DNA of 64,000 nt from Tsuneonella dongtanensis (GTDB lineage: Bacteria > Pseudomonadota > Alphaproteobacteria > Sphingomonadales > Sphingomonadaceae). Where the stretch lies: NCBI RefSeq assembly GCF_001698205.1, contig NZ_CP016591.1:434001-498000 (forward strand), read 5' to 3'. Shown here piece by piece: positions 1 to 7,912 of this stretch. Both the position numbers and the translations under genes were made by a program. The notes below the pieces were generated by a model. That model did not search any database, was not told where the DNA came from, and saw only the letters and a list, made by a program, of their open reading frames with translations. Each line of letters begins with the position of its first letter. Position 1 is the stretch's first letter.

Positions 1-519
1 TATCAGCGGAACCTTGAATCGGACTGCCGTCTGGACCGGAAATACAGTCTGTCCAGCAAGGCACGGCCAGTACATCGAACCGAGCATCCGCAACGTGGTG
101 CGGGTGATCTTCTTCACCGAAACGGGGTTCACGTTCTGGACGAGGATATCGCAGTCGAAGCGAATCCGCAGGTTCGCCAGGTTGCGGATCCCGAGCGGCG
201 TGTTGAAGTACTTGTTATAGGTCACGAGGAGCGGGTTGAGCCCCAGTCGCTCCTTGACGATGTGGACGATCCAGTGGCTGTCGTTTGCGCCGGTCACCGG
301 CACGATGCAGTCGTAAGTCGTGCCGGACTTCGCCCGGTATGGCTCGACGATGGCCAGAAGCTTCTGCCAGCGTTCGCCGAAATCGAGGCGGTCCTTTTCC
401 TCGTGGATGCGGCATCCCGAGCAGATACCGTCCGCGTCGATCGTCAGGCCCAGCGCATGTGCGGTGGTGTACAGGCAGCGGCGGCACGACTGCACGGACT
501 GTTGTTCGAGGTTGGTCAT
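1..519 (-). CDS. N-acetyl sugar amidotransferase-like ATP-PPase, partial, altered PP-loop
   Basis: The gene is cut by the left window edge, so only the first 173 residues are visible. Two CxxC pairs (Cys12/Cys15 and Cys33/Cys36) form the N-terminal zinc-ribbon of the WbuX/PseA amidotransferase family, which uses ATP and ammonia to turn an N-acetyl group on a sugar into an acetamidino group. Where the family has its PP-loop SGGKDS, residues 75-81 read VTGANDS, so the glycine and the final Asp-Ser remain but the Ser-Gly-Gly-Lys core is changed. The ATG overlaps the HisF-like stop by 4 bases (ATGA), indicating translational coupling. It may be an active variant with different substrate specificity or a degenerate subunit; the missing C-terminus prevents a decision. 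Confidence 0.75.
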   Translation of the reverse strand, partial: MTNLEQQSVQSCRRCLYTTAHALGLTIDADGICSGCRIHEEKDRLDFGERWQKLLAIVEPYRAKSGTTYDCIVPVTGANDSHWIVHIVKERLGLNPLLVTYNKYFNTPLGIRNLANLRIRFDCDILVQNVNPVSVKKITRTTLRMLGSMYWPCLAGQTVFPVQTAVRFKVPLI

Positions 520-1274
520 GCGTACCGGGTCTCGTGATAGGCGGCCGGCCGGGTCGGCGCGCCTTCCGCTGCTTCCTTGAGCGCCTGGATCGCGTGCTCG
601 CGGTAGGCGAGGAAATTCCCGACTCCCACGGCGACGACACGCGGACGGGACAGCAGCGCTTGCACCTGTTCCCCCTCCGAGATGCCACCGAAGGCGATAA
701 GGGGGCACTCGCCCGGCACAATGTCGAGCAGGGCATCGTCGAACGCGCCGGGATGACCCTCGTGCGCCGGGTCGATCACCATCGCTTCGGACAGAACGCC
801 GTCTGCCAGCGCCTCGATCAGCGCCGGCCCCGGTTTCTCGGAAATGCCGGTTCGGTAATCGAGCCAGCCGGTCCGCGACATCGGCAGTGCGGCGACCATG
901 GCCTGGTTGCCCAGTCGCGCACTGGCGCGCGCCACGGCGTCCAGATCGTCGCGAAGAAGCGCATCGACCGCGATCCGGTCGGCCGCCGCGCCGACTGCGT
1001 CGACCGCGTCCTGGTCGCTGCGGATGCCGCCGGCATAGATCATCGGCGTCGACACGCCCTGTCGCGCGATCCGCTCGAGCAAAGCGAAATCGGGCCCGAG
1101 GCCAAGGCGCGTGCGATCGATGCACTGGAGCAGGATCTCGTCCGCCCCCCAGCGATCGAGATTCTCGACCAGCACTTCGGGCCGCCCCAGCGGCAGATAA
1201 CGGGAGTATCCGAACGACTGGACTGCCCATCCGTCCTTGACCGTCACGACCCCGACAAGGCGCTTCGCGATCAT
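516..1274 (-). CDS. hisF: HisF-like cyclase-family subunit for sugar acetamidino modification
   Basis: This 252-residue (beta/alpha)8 protein opens with MIAKRLVGVVTVKDGWAVQS, a HisF-family start, and has the phosphate-binding segments AGGIRSDQDA and AFGGISEGEQ. It lies between sugar amidotransferase genes rather than in a histidine operon. It is therefore best read as the HisF2 type that, with HisH2, delivers ammonia to the ATP-PPase amidotransferase of O-antigen or nonulosonate pathways. The start was chosen because its ATG overlaps the hisH stop by 4 bases. Its own stop overlaps the next gene's ATG in the same way. The function in acetamidino formation is inferred from context and from the known WbpG/HisH2/HisF2 arrangement. 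Confidence 0.85.
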   Translation of the reverse strand: MIAKRLVGVVTVKDGWAVQSFGYSRYLPLGRPEVLVENLDRWGADEILLQCIDRTRLGLGPDFALLERIARQGVSTPMIYAGGIRSDQDAVDAVGAAADRIAVDALLRDDLDAVARASARLGNQAMVAALPMSRTGWLDYRTGISEKPGPALIEALADGVLSEAMVIDPAHEGHPGAFDDALLDIVPGECPLIAFGGISEGEQVQALLSRPRVVAVGVGNFLAYREHAIQALKEAAEGAPTRPAAYHETRYA

Positions 1275-1900
1275 CCGCACAATCCCTTGATGACGTTGCG
1301 GAGCAGTTCGCGACCGTCTTCCTGGCTCTTTTCCGGATGGAACTGCAGCCCGACGAGGTTTTCGCGGCGCACGCCGACGGTGAACGGCCGATCGATACGC
1401 GCAGTCAGGGCGCGGTAGTCGGGAGGAGTGTCGAAGACGAAGCTGTGGTTGAAATACATCGCCCGCCCGTCGGTCGGGGCGAACATGGAGTCGGCGGTGA
1501 CCGCGTCGACCGCGTTCCAGCCGATGTGGCACGGAGTCTGGTCCAGCCTGATCACTTCGCCCGGGATCAGCCCCAGCCCGGCATTGTACCCATATTCGTG
1601 CCCCGCGTCGGCGAGGAGCTGCATCCCGAGGCATAGACCGACGAACGGCTGCCCTGCGCGCCCGCGCTCCTGCAGAAACTCCGCAAGGCCGGTATTGCGG
1701 AGCGCTTCCATCGCCGCGCCGAAGGCGCCAACGCCAGGCAGGAAGATGACATCTGATGCGGCGAGCACCGCAGGATCGGACGATATCCGGCAGCGGTGCC
1801 CGATCGCGTGCAGCGTCTGCCGCACCGAGGCATGATTGCCGACACCATAGTCGACGATCCCGACGGTGCGCCGCGTGACCTTGATCAGGATGCGCCTCAC
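1271..1900 (-). CDS. hisH: HisH-like glutamine amidotransferase subunit
   Basis: This is a class I glutamine amidotransferase of 209 residues. The nucleophile is Cys90 in the elbow GLCLGMQ, and the rest of the triad is His188 and Glu190 in QFHPEKSQ. It should hydrolyse glutamine and channel ammonia through its HisF-like partner encoded immediately downstream. The recognisable fold begins near residue 13 (VGIVDYG), so the first dozen residues may be dispensable. The chosen ATG overlaps the stop of the upstream amidotransferase by 4 bases, and its own stop overlaps the hisF-like ATG. No other his genes are present, which argues for a role in sugar modification instead of histidine synthesis. 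Confidence 0.88.
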   Translation of the reverse strand: MRRILIKVTRRTVGIVDYGVGNHASVRQTLHAIGHRCRISSDPAVLAASDVIFLPGVGAFGAAMEALRNTGLAEFLQERGRAGQPFVGLCLGMQLLADAGHEYGYNAGLGLIPGEVIRLDQTPCHIGWNAVDAVTADSMFAPTDGRAMYFNHSFVFDTPPDYRALTARIDRPFTVGVRRENLVGLQFHPEKSQEDGRELLRNVIKGLCG

Positions 1901-3024
1901 AGCCCCACCCCGACCGTGTACTTGCGTTCGATCAGCCCGTTGGGCCGCACATCGAACAGATCCTTGTTCACGGAGCCGTGAACCTGCTGCCAGAACGCAT
2001 CGACCGAGATCCCGATGTAGTCGCAGAAGGCCGCGATATATTCGGGTGAGCAGCTGTCGTCGTAGCGGGTGACGAGGTCGATGCCCTCGTCGCGGGTCAG
2101 CCGGCCGAGGCGAATTTCCTCGTTCACGTAATCGGTCACCCGGCCAAAACCGAACTTGTAGAACTTGATCATCTGGTTGAGGGTGACCCAGTCCTCGTCG
2201 AGCGAGGTGACCCCGCGCAAGTCGCCGGTGTTCTCGACCGTGTCGGTGCGTAGCTGCAGTCCTTCGCTGGCGGCATACATGCCGTTATTGGTCAGGGACC
2301 AGTCGCCCAGGAACCAGCCGAGATAGACGATCTGGAGGTCGTGCTTCTCGAAGTCTTCGGGGCTCGGGTACTGGTAGGGGATCATCGACTTCATGTCGGC
2401 GACGTCGAGCATCCAGTCCATCGCCCCGCCCGCGAGGGTGTTCATGTTTCTGAGGTTGTTGCCGTCGTATCCAGTGCGGCCCAGCGTCTTGAGATCGCCA
2501 AGCTGGAGACCCGGGTTCTCACCCCAGAGGATGAGGGGAATCTGATAGCGGATGGCGAGCTGCGGGACCGAGCTGAACAGCGCCATTTCGGTCGAGCGTC
2601 CGAAGTTGGTGAAGCGGTCGAAAGCCTCGCGCATTAGCTTGCGCCATGTCTGCGGAGCCGGCGCGCTCATGACGAGATCGAATCCGTGCTCGATCAAGGC
2701 GGACAGGTTCTCGGTGCCGCGCTCGGTAACCTGTTCGGGAGGATATGTCAGACATACCAGGAGCGGGTTCATGCCCAGCTTGTCGCGAACCCAGAGCGCC
2801 TGCCTGGTCGAATCCTTGCCCCCCGATACGCCGATGATGCAATCCCAGTGCTGGCCGGGCTTCTTGCGGTACCCGGCGAGCAGGTCCTGAAGAATCTCGT
2901 AGCGTTCCTGCCAGTCGACATCCTGCAACCGCGCGAAATAGTCGCACGCGGGACAGATACCCTCGGACGTGAACTTCGTATTCGGTCGCGTGTCCGGCTG
3001 GAGGCAGCGAGAGCAGTACTTCAT
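1897..3024 (-). CDS. N-acetyl sugar amidotransferase (WbuX/PseA-type ATP-PPase)
   Basis: The 375-residue protein has a zinc-ribbon (Cys4, Cys7, Cys24, Cys27) and an intact PP-loop, SGGKDS, at residues 67-72. This is the signature of ATP-PPases that adenylate an N-acetylamino sugar and replace oxygen with ammonia to give an acetamidino group, as WbpG and PseA do. Ammonia is expected from the HisH/HisF-like pair just downstream, with a 4-base overlap to hisH. A second family member with an altered PP-loop follows hisF, so one ammonia source may serve two enzymes. The exact sugar is not shown by the sequence; a nonulosonic acid is the likely one, given pseI, pseG and pseF in the same operon. Confidence 0.87.
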   Translation of the reverse strand: MKYCSRCLQPDTRPNTKFTSEGICPACDYFARLQDVDWQERYEILQDLLAGYRKKPGQHWDCIIGVSGGKDSTRQALWVRDKLGMNPLLVCLTYPPEQVTERGTENLSALIEHGFDLVMSAPAPQTWRKLMREAFDRFTNFGRSTEMALFSSVPQLAIRYQIPLILWGENPGLQLGDLKTLGRTGYDGNNLRNMNTLAGGAMDWMLDVADMKSMIPYQYPSPEDFEKHDLQIVYLGWFLGDWSLTNNGMYAASEGLQLRTDTVENTGDLRGVTSLDEDWVTLNQMIKFYKFGFGRVTDYVNEEIRLGRLTRDEGIDLVTRYDDSCSPEYIAAFCDYIGISVDAFWQQVHGSVNKDLFDVRPNGLIERKYTVGVGL

Positions 3025-3058
3025 CGGCGCGGGCTTTGGCGAAAGGCGTCGGCGATTG

Positions 3059-3961
3059 CTAGGGAAAAGCGGGTGAACTACCGGCCGCCGCCTCGCGCAG
3101 GTGAATGAGGCGGCTCAGCGGCAACACGCAAGGCGGCGCATTGGGTGGCAGAGCGGATATCGTGGTCCGTCCGGCATCGAGTGCGATCGCCAGAGCGGCC
3201 GAGTTCAATCCGGCGACATATCTCGCACGCGACAACGCTGTCGACAGGTCCGGCGCTTCGTCGAGCGCGGCCACCGGATGCGATGCGATCCAGTCGTCGT
3301 ACTTTCCAGGCTCGTCGGCCGGGTGGGGGCGTATCCGGAGGCGCGTACTCTCCGGTATCCCGACATCCCGAGCGCTCGCCACGAGATAGTCCAGCGCCTG
3401 GATTTCACCCGGGACATCTAGGCCCCAGCCAGAGCGCGCAGGCTCGCCGATGAACAGCAGGTCCCCGTCGGGCGGCGTGGGGCCCGCCGCCTTCACTTGC
3501 GCCAGGTGATAATCGTTCCGTTGCAGACGGACAGGCAATTCCGGAAATTCGGCACGGGCAATCTCGAGCGCCGCGGGATCGGTCACCCAGATCTCGTCCG
3601 GCAGTATCTCTACCCCTCCCCGCCGGAAGCGAGAGCGGTAATTCGTCCAATGATCCAAAAGTGCAATGGCAGGCACACCCCTGGCCTTGGCCCATGCCCG
3701 CGCATCGTGCTCAAGATCGCTCGCCCAGCCGGTGCCGGTGAGCAGGCAATCGGTTTCGCCAAGCATGCACTCGAGGTCCTGGGCACCGCGGGAGATCAGG
3801 CCATACCTTGCGGCAATAGCGGTCGCAGGTCCATCGCAGCAAAGGGCGGGTTGGCGCGTACACTCTCGAAGCCAGAAAAGGGCAATGTTCGCTGCGCCCG
3901 CGTCGTGCGCTACGACAAGCGGCGCGGATCCGATTGCAAAGAGATCGTCGAGCGCAGGCAA
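3059..3961 (-). CDS. GT-B-like protein of unknown function with an HP motif; possible glycosyltransferase
   Basis: This 300-residue soluble protein has no recognisable signal peptide or membrane segment. It resembles GT-B-fold proteins: an N-terminal VVAHDAGAANIALFW segment, a mid-region LLDHWTNYR, and a second half with RIRPHPADEPGKY (His213-Pro214) followed by GLNSAALAIALDAGRTTIS. An HP motif followed by a Ser/Asn-rich helix start is seen in bacterial sialyltransferase-like and capsule transferases, so a nonulosonate transferase is possible. It could equally be an epimerase-like or non-catalytic GT-B protein. It sits 34 bases after the amidotransferase start in transcription order reversed, and 3 bases from the GNAT gene, clearly within the pse operon. 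Function is not established. Confidence 0.6.
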   Translation of the reverse strand: MPALDDLFAIGSAPLVVAHDAGAANIALFWLRECTRQPALCCDGPATAIAARYGLISRGAQDLECMLGETDCLLTGTGWASDLEHDARAWAKARGVPAIALLDHWTNYRSRFRRGGVEILPDEIWVTDPAALEIARAEFPELPVRLQRNDYHLAQVKAAGPTPPDGDLLFIGEPARSGWGLDVPGEIQALDYLVASARDVGIPESTRLRIRPHPADEPGKYDDWIASHPVAALDEAPDLSTALSRARYVAGLNSAALAIALDAGRTTISALPPNAPPCVLPLSRLIHLREAAAGSSPAFP

Positions 3962-3964
3962 AGT

Positions 3965-4567
3965 TCAAGGCATGTCATAGGTCGGAGGCACGGCGAAGAA
4001 GCCACGCGCCTTTTCGCCGAACTCGGGCATCCATTCGTCGCGCAGCGCTCCAACCATGATGCTGTCCGAGAATTCGCCGTTGCGCAGGAGGGTCTGGCGC
4101 TGAATGCCTTCCTCTTTCAGTCCCACCTTTGCACAGACCTTGCGAGATGCTCCGTGCAACGCGGACACGCCGCCCCAGATGCGGTTCAGGTTCAGCCGGT
4201 TGAACCCATAGTACATCATCATGAGGCACGCTTCGGTTACATACCCCTTCCCGGCATAATTCGCATCGCCCAGAAGATAGCCGATGAATGCACGCCGGTT
4301 CAGCCAGTTGATGTCCGAGAAGGAGATGTTCCCGACGTGGTCGCCGGACTCGTTGTCGAAAATGCCCAGCAGAACGAGAGAACGGTTTGCACACGCAGTA
4401 GTGTAATAGTCCAGCATTCGCTGTGGGTTATTGGGAAAATGACTTCTCTCGGTGTACTCGTCGAGCGAAAGGTCGTCGAGCCAGCCATAGTATGGCGTGT
4501 CCGGCGTCATCTGATCAGGCGTTAGTCCGTGAAGCGATATGCGCTTGCCAACAAGGAACCTTTCCAT
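3965..4567 (-). CDS. GNAT N-acetyltransferase of the RimJ/RimL type, sugar locus
   Basis: The 200-residue protein has the GNAT core: an N-terminal beta strand with RISLHGLTPDQ, the central FIGYLLGDANYAGKGYVTEA segment that carries the acetyl-CoA pyrophosphate loop, and a C-terminal helix RNLNRIWGG-like region. It lies 3 bases from genes on both sides, inside the minus-strand sugar operon, so it probably acetylates an amino group on a sugar nucleotide or nonulosonic acid. Because the pseG product already carries a fused acetyltransferase, this one may act on a second amine, for example one made by the adjacent DegT aminotransferase. That substrate assignment is inference. Confidence 0.8.
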   Translation of the reverse strand: MERFLVGKRISLHGLTPDQMTPDTPYYGWLDDLSLDEYTERSHFPNNPQRMLDYYTTACANRSLVLLGIFDNESGDHVGNISFSDINWLNRRAFIGYLLGDANYAGKGYVTEACLMMMYYGFNRLNLNRIWGGVSALHGASRKVCAKVGLKEEGIQRQTLLRNGEFSDSIMVGALRDEWMPEFGEKARGFFAVPPTYDMP

Positions 4568-4570
4568 CTT

Positions 4571-5869
4571 TTAGTCTCCTTCGACCTCGCCCGTCCCCTT
4601 GCGTAACGCATCCATTCCGGCCCACACCTTGCGGAATGCAGCGACCACGGCGTCGACGTCCTCGGGCGGGTAGTCGCACATGCACAGGTTCAGGCCCATG
4701 AATGTCTCGCCATGAAGCTTTTCGGCGATCGGGCAAGTGCCGGGGCCGTACGGGATTTCGCGCTCGGCCAGGCTGAAGGGGAAGTGGTCCCGGCCGTAAG
4801 CAATGCGGTGGCGGAAGATCGGCAGCAGGTGCAGGTTCTGGTACCCGGCGAAAAGACCCGGCACGCCTTCGACCTGGAGCGCGGCGACGATGTTGGCGCG
4901 CGGCACGCCGAGAGCCTCGGTATCGAGCGTCATCCCGTAGACGTAATAGACGTGCGTCCCGTCCGCCTCGACCTTCGGAGTCGTCAGGCCGGCGAGGCCG
5001 GCGAGGCCTTCGTCCAGCTGGCGCGCGGCGCGCTGGCGGCTCTCGACCCGCTCCTTGAGCTTGTCGAGCTGGACCGAGGCGATTGCCGCCTCGATCTCGC
5101 CCATGCGGAAGTTGTAGCCGATCATGTTGACGTAGTCGGCCGGGTCCTCGCTCTTCAGCACGGACTCGGCGTGATTGCGGATGAGCTGGAGCCGCTCCGC
5201 CAAACGGTCATCGTCAGTGACGAGGATGCCCCCTTCGCCACAATGGATGTGCTTGTGATAATTGAGGCTGAAGCCCCCGATGTCGGCCAAGGTGCCTGTG
5301 AAACGGTTGCCGGTCTTGGCGCCGGGCGCCTGCGCGGTGTCGGTCAGAAGCGCCAACCCGTGACGGTCGGCGATGCCCCGCAGCGCGGTCATGTCCGCGG
5401 ACTGGCCGAAGATGTCGACCGCCATGATCGCCTTCGTCCGGGGACCCACGAGTGCTTCGACGCTGTCCGGGTCGAGATTGAAGGTTTCCGGATCGATGTC
5501 GGCGAAGACGGGGATCGCGTTCCAGTGGAGGATCGCCATCGCGGTGGCCGACATCGTCCACGGCGTCGTGATCACCTCGTCACCGGGCGCTATCCCGGCG
5601 GCCCCCACCGCTGCGATGAGGCCCGACGTCCACGAATTGACGCTGATCGCGTGGCGCACGCCGAAGTAGTCGGCGGCCTTCGCTTCGAACGCGCGCACTT
5701 CCGGTCCACCAAGGAAAAATTCCCCGGGCGCTCCGATAAAGGCCGAAAGCACGCCCGAGCGGACGACCCTCGAGGCTGCCTCGACCTCGTCTTCGCTCAT
5801 CGCCTTGAACAGCGCGAGCGGCGTCTCGACCGTCGGGGTGCCGCCGTGGATGGCGAGGGTATCGGTCAT
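4571..5869 (-). CDS. DegT/DnrJ/EryC1-family PLP sugar aminotransferase
   Basis: The protein has 432 residues. PLP chemistry is indicated by the Schiff-base Lys206 in SLNYHKHIHCGEGG, the upstream LLTDTAQAPGA segment (Asp/Gln contacting the cofactor ring) and the N-terminal SVNSWTSGLIAAVGA loop. Such enzymes move an amino group from glutamate to a keto sugar nucleotide. The N-terminus LAIHGGTPTVE resembles the longer DegT subgroup rather than the compact PseC enzymes of about 380 residues, so PseC identity is not claimed. Immediately upstream is a Gfo/Idh/MocA dehydrogenase. An oxidation-transamination pair of this kind builds amino sugars elsewhere. ATG at 5869 was chosen because family homology begins there; longer in-frame starts would run into the dehydrogenase. 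Confidence 0.88.
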   Translation of the reverse strand: MTDTLAIHGGTPTVETPLALFKAMSEDEVEAASRVVRSGVLSAFIGAPGEFFLGGPEVRAFEAKAADYFGVRHAISVNSWTSGLIAAVGAAGIAPGDEVITTPWTMSATAMAILHWNAIPVFADIDPETFNLDPDSVEALVGPRTKAIMAVDIFGQSADMTALRGIADRHGLALLTDTAQAPGAKTGNRFTGTLADIGGFSLNYHKHIHCGEGGILVTDDDRLAERLQLIRNHAESVLKSEDPADYVNMIGYNFRMGEIEAAIASVQLDKLKERVESRQRAARQLDEGLAGLAGLTTPKVEADGTHVYYVYGMTLDTEALGVPRANIVAALQVEGVPGLFAGYQNLHLLPIFRHRIAYGRDHFPFSLAEREIPYGPGTCPIAEKLHGETFMGLNLCMCDYPPEDVDAVVAAFRKVWAGMDALRKGTGEVEGD

Positions 5870-5882
5870 GCAATGCTTTCCA

Positions 5883-6857
5883 TCAGTGATCATGCGCGAG
5901 TGCTGCGCGGCGCATCTGCTCGCACACGCGCTGCGCCGCAAGAGCGGTTTTCCCCGTCGATGCAAGCGCCGCGCCCGCATCCAGTGCGGCGGCAATGTTG
6001 GCGATCGCAGCAGGCATGGCCTCGTCGTAGCGGCCTGCGACATGCTCGAACGGGCCAAGCGACCGGTAACCGGCGAACTGGGTGCTCTCGTCGGCCCATC
6101 GGTACGTCCAGGAGAGTCCCCCGTCGCGCATGACCATCTCGCCCCGTTCGGTCACGATCGACAATTCGAACACCGCGTAATCGCGGGCATCACCCACCGA
6201 CAGCGTGATCGGAACGCCGGCCTCACTACGAAGCAGCGCTGGCACCGACGGGTCGTCATCCCAATGATCGAACACCGGGTACCCGGCCGCCATCAGGTCT
6301 ATCGGGCCGAGCAGCATGTGGAGCAGATCGATCATGTGACCGCCGTTGTGGACGGCGCCCTTAGTATAGATGCCGTAGGCCGAGCGCACGCTTCCCCAAC
6401 AACCGGCTGCAAGGTCGTGCGCCAGTTCGACCACGTCGGGGGCCCAGCGACGGGTGTAGTTGACGGCGAGCAGAATGCCGCGCTCGGCACACCGATCTGC
6501 AAGTTCTGCGGTCTGTTCGGCGTCGCCGCTTACCGGCTTTTCGCAGAAGATCAGCTTCGGCCCCAGATCCAGCGCCGCAGCGATGTCCGCGGGATGGGCG
6601 CTGGTGGGAGAGCAGATCGACACGACATCATAGGCTGCAGGGCCGAGTTCGCCCAGGGTCGCAGCCGACCGGGGTACGCCCCAGTTGCGGGCAAATTCCT
6701 CGCGGCGCGCTGCGTCGGGATCGACGCATGCTTCGATCGAGAACCCGCCATGCGCGCGGTACGCTCCGGCATGGGTCCGCGCCAGGGCGGTGGACGGGCG
6801 GCCCTCGTCGAAGCCTCCCGCGATCCGGCCGCAGCCGATTATCAGAGCGCTGTGCAA
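5883..6857 (-). CDS. Gfo/Idh/MocA-family NAD(P)-dependent oxidoreductase
   Basis: The 324-residue protein opens with a Rossmann dinucleotide site, LIIGCGRIAGG, and has the family's EKPVSGD motif (GPKLIFCEKPVSG) and a mid-protein segment KGAVHNGGHMIDLLHML, where His and Asp residues line the active site. It probably oxidises or reduces a sugar nucleotide or sugar acid in the pathway. The start is TTG, preceded by GAGG five bases upstream; that ribosome-binding site overlaps the TGA stop of pseI (TGAGG), pointing to translational coupling. It ends 13 bases before the DegT aminotransferase. Together they suggest introduction of an additional amino group, but the substrate is unknown. Confidence 0.85.
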   Translation of the reverse strand: MHSALIIGCGRIAGGFDEGRPSTALARTHAGAYRAHGGFSIEACVDPDAARREEFARNWGVPRSAATLGELGPAAYDVVSICSPTSAHPADIAAALDLGPKLIFCEKPVSGDAEQTAELADRCAERGILLAVNYTRRWAPDVVELAHDLAAGCWGSVRSAYGIYTKGAVHNGGHMIDLLHMLLGPIDLMAAGYPVFDHWDDDPSVPALLRSEAGVPITLSVGDARDYAVFELSIVTERGEMVMRDGGLSWTYRWADESTQFAGYRSLGPFEHVAGRYDEAMPAAIANIAAALDAGAALASTGKTALAAQRVCEQMRRAALAHDH

Positions 6858-6864
6858 TTCGGCC

Positions 6865-7908
6865 TCAGGCGACCAGGTCCCAGTCGAGCGGAGTGCCCGC
6901 CGTTACCGCGCGCGTGACCCGCTTGCCGAGCATCTGGTCGTAGAACTTGGGCGGGAGGCCGAACCCGGGTCGCACGATGCGCAACGTGTCCGAAGTCAGC
7001 TCGTCGCCTGCGGCCATATCCCGCGCGATATAGAGCGAACGACGAAAGGCCCGCGACTTCTCCTCGGCCTTGGTACCGCCGTAAGTGACCTTGCCGATGG
7101 CCTGCCAGGCGCGTTCGGTTTCCTCGCGCAATGTCCGGAATTCCGCCGGCTCGAGGCTGAAGGTCGAATCGACTCCCCCATCTGCGCGCGCAAGCGTGAA
7201 ATGCTTTTCGACCAGAACAGCGCCCATTCCGACGGCGGCGACCGCGACGCCGCAGCCCATCGTATGGTCGCTCAAGCCCACTTCGACCCCGAATGCCTCG
7301 CGCATGTTGGGAATGGTCGAGATATTCGTGTTCTCCGGAGTGGCGGGATACGTGCTGGTGCACTTGAGGATGACGATGTCGTCGTTCCCGGCATCGCGCG
7401 CCGTACGCACGGCTTCGTCGATCTCCGCCACGGTCGCCATGCCGGTCGAAACGATCATCGGCTTGCCCGTCGCCGCAACCTTGCGGATGAGGGGCAGGTC
7501 GGTCACTTCGAAGCTGGCAATCTTGTAGGCCGGTGCGCCGAGGCTTTCGAGGAAATCGACGGCCGTCTCGTCGAAGGGGGTGGAAAAGCAGTCGATCCCG
7601 TGCTGCACCGCCCGCTCCATGATCGGACCGTGCCAGTCCCATGGCGTGTGCGCTTCGTCATACAGGTCATAGAGTTGCCGCCCAGCCCAGAGGCTGTCCG
7701 GATCTTCGATCACGAATCCGGGCGCGCTCACGTTCAGCGTCATCGTTTCCGCGGTGTAGGTCTGCAACTTGATCGCGTCCGCTCCGCTGGCAGCGGCTGC
7801 GTCGACGATGGCCAGGGCACGGTCGAGCGACCGGTTGTGATTGCCCGACATCTCGGCGATCAGGTAGGGGCGCGCGTTTCGCCCGACCTCGCGGTTGCCG
7901 ATCATCAT
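6865..7908 (-). CDS. pseI: Pseudaminic acid synthase (NeuB family) with SAF domain
   Basis: The 347-residue protein condenses a 2,4-diacetamido-trideoxyhexose with phosphoenolpyruvate to make the nine-carbon acid. NeuB-family features are the N-terminal LIAEMSGNHNRSLDRA, GADAIKLQTYTAETMTL, the metal-site and PEP residues in STPFDETAVDFLE and KIASFE, and VGLSDHTMG. A C-terminal antifreeze-like SAF domain (about 285-345, containing RDMAAGDELTSDTLR) is typical. AEMSGNH and the TLNVSAPGF insert match PseI more than NeuB or LegI. It lies 4 bases from the pseG-pseH fusion. Two consecutive ATG codons start the gene and either could be used. The choice between pseudaminic and another nonulosonic acid remains somewhat open. 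Confidence 0.92.
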   Translation of the reverse strand: MMIGNREVGRNARPYLIAEMSGNHNRSLDRALAIVDAAAASGADAIKLQTYTAETMTLNVSAPGFVIEDPDSLWAGRQLYDLYDEAHTPWDWHGPIMERAVQHGIDCFSTPFDETAVDFLESLGAPAYKIASFEVTDLPLIRKVAATGKPMIVSTGMATVAEIDEAVRTARDAGNDDIVILKCTSTYPATPENTNISTIPNMREAFGVEVGLSDHTMGCGVAVAAVGMGAVLVEKHFTLARADGGVDSTFSLEPAEFRTLREETERAWQAIGKVTYGGTKAEEKSRAFRRSLYIARDMAAGDELTSDTLRIVRPGFGLPPKFYDQMLGKRVTRAVTAGTPLDWDLVA

Positions 7909-7912
7909 GGCG

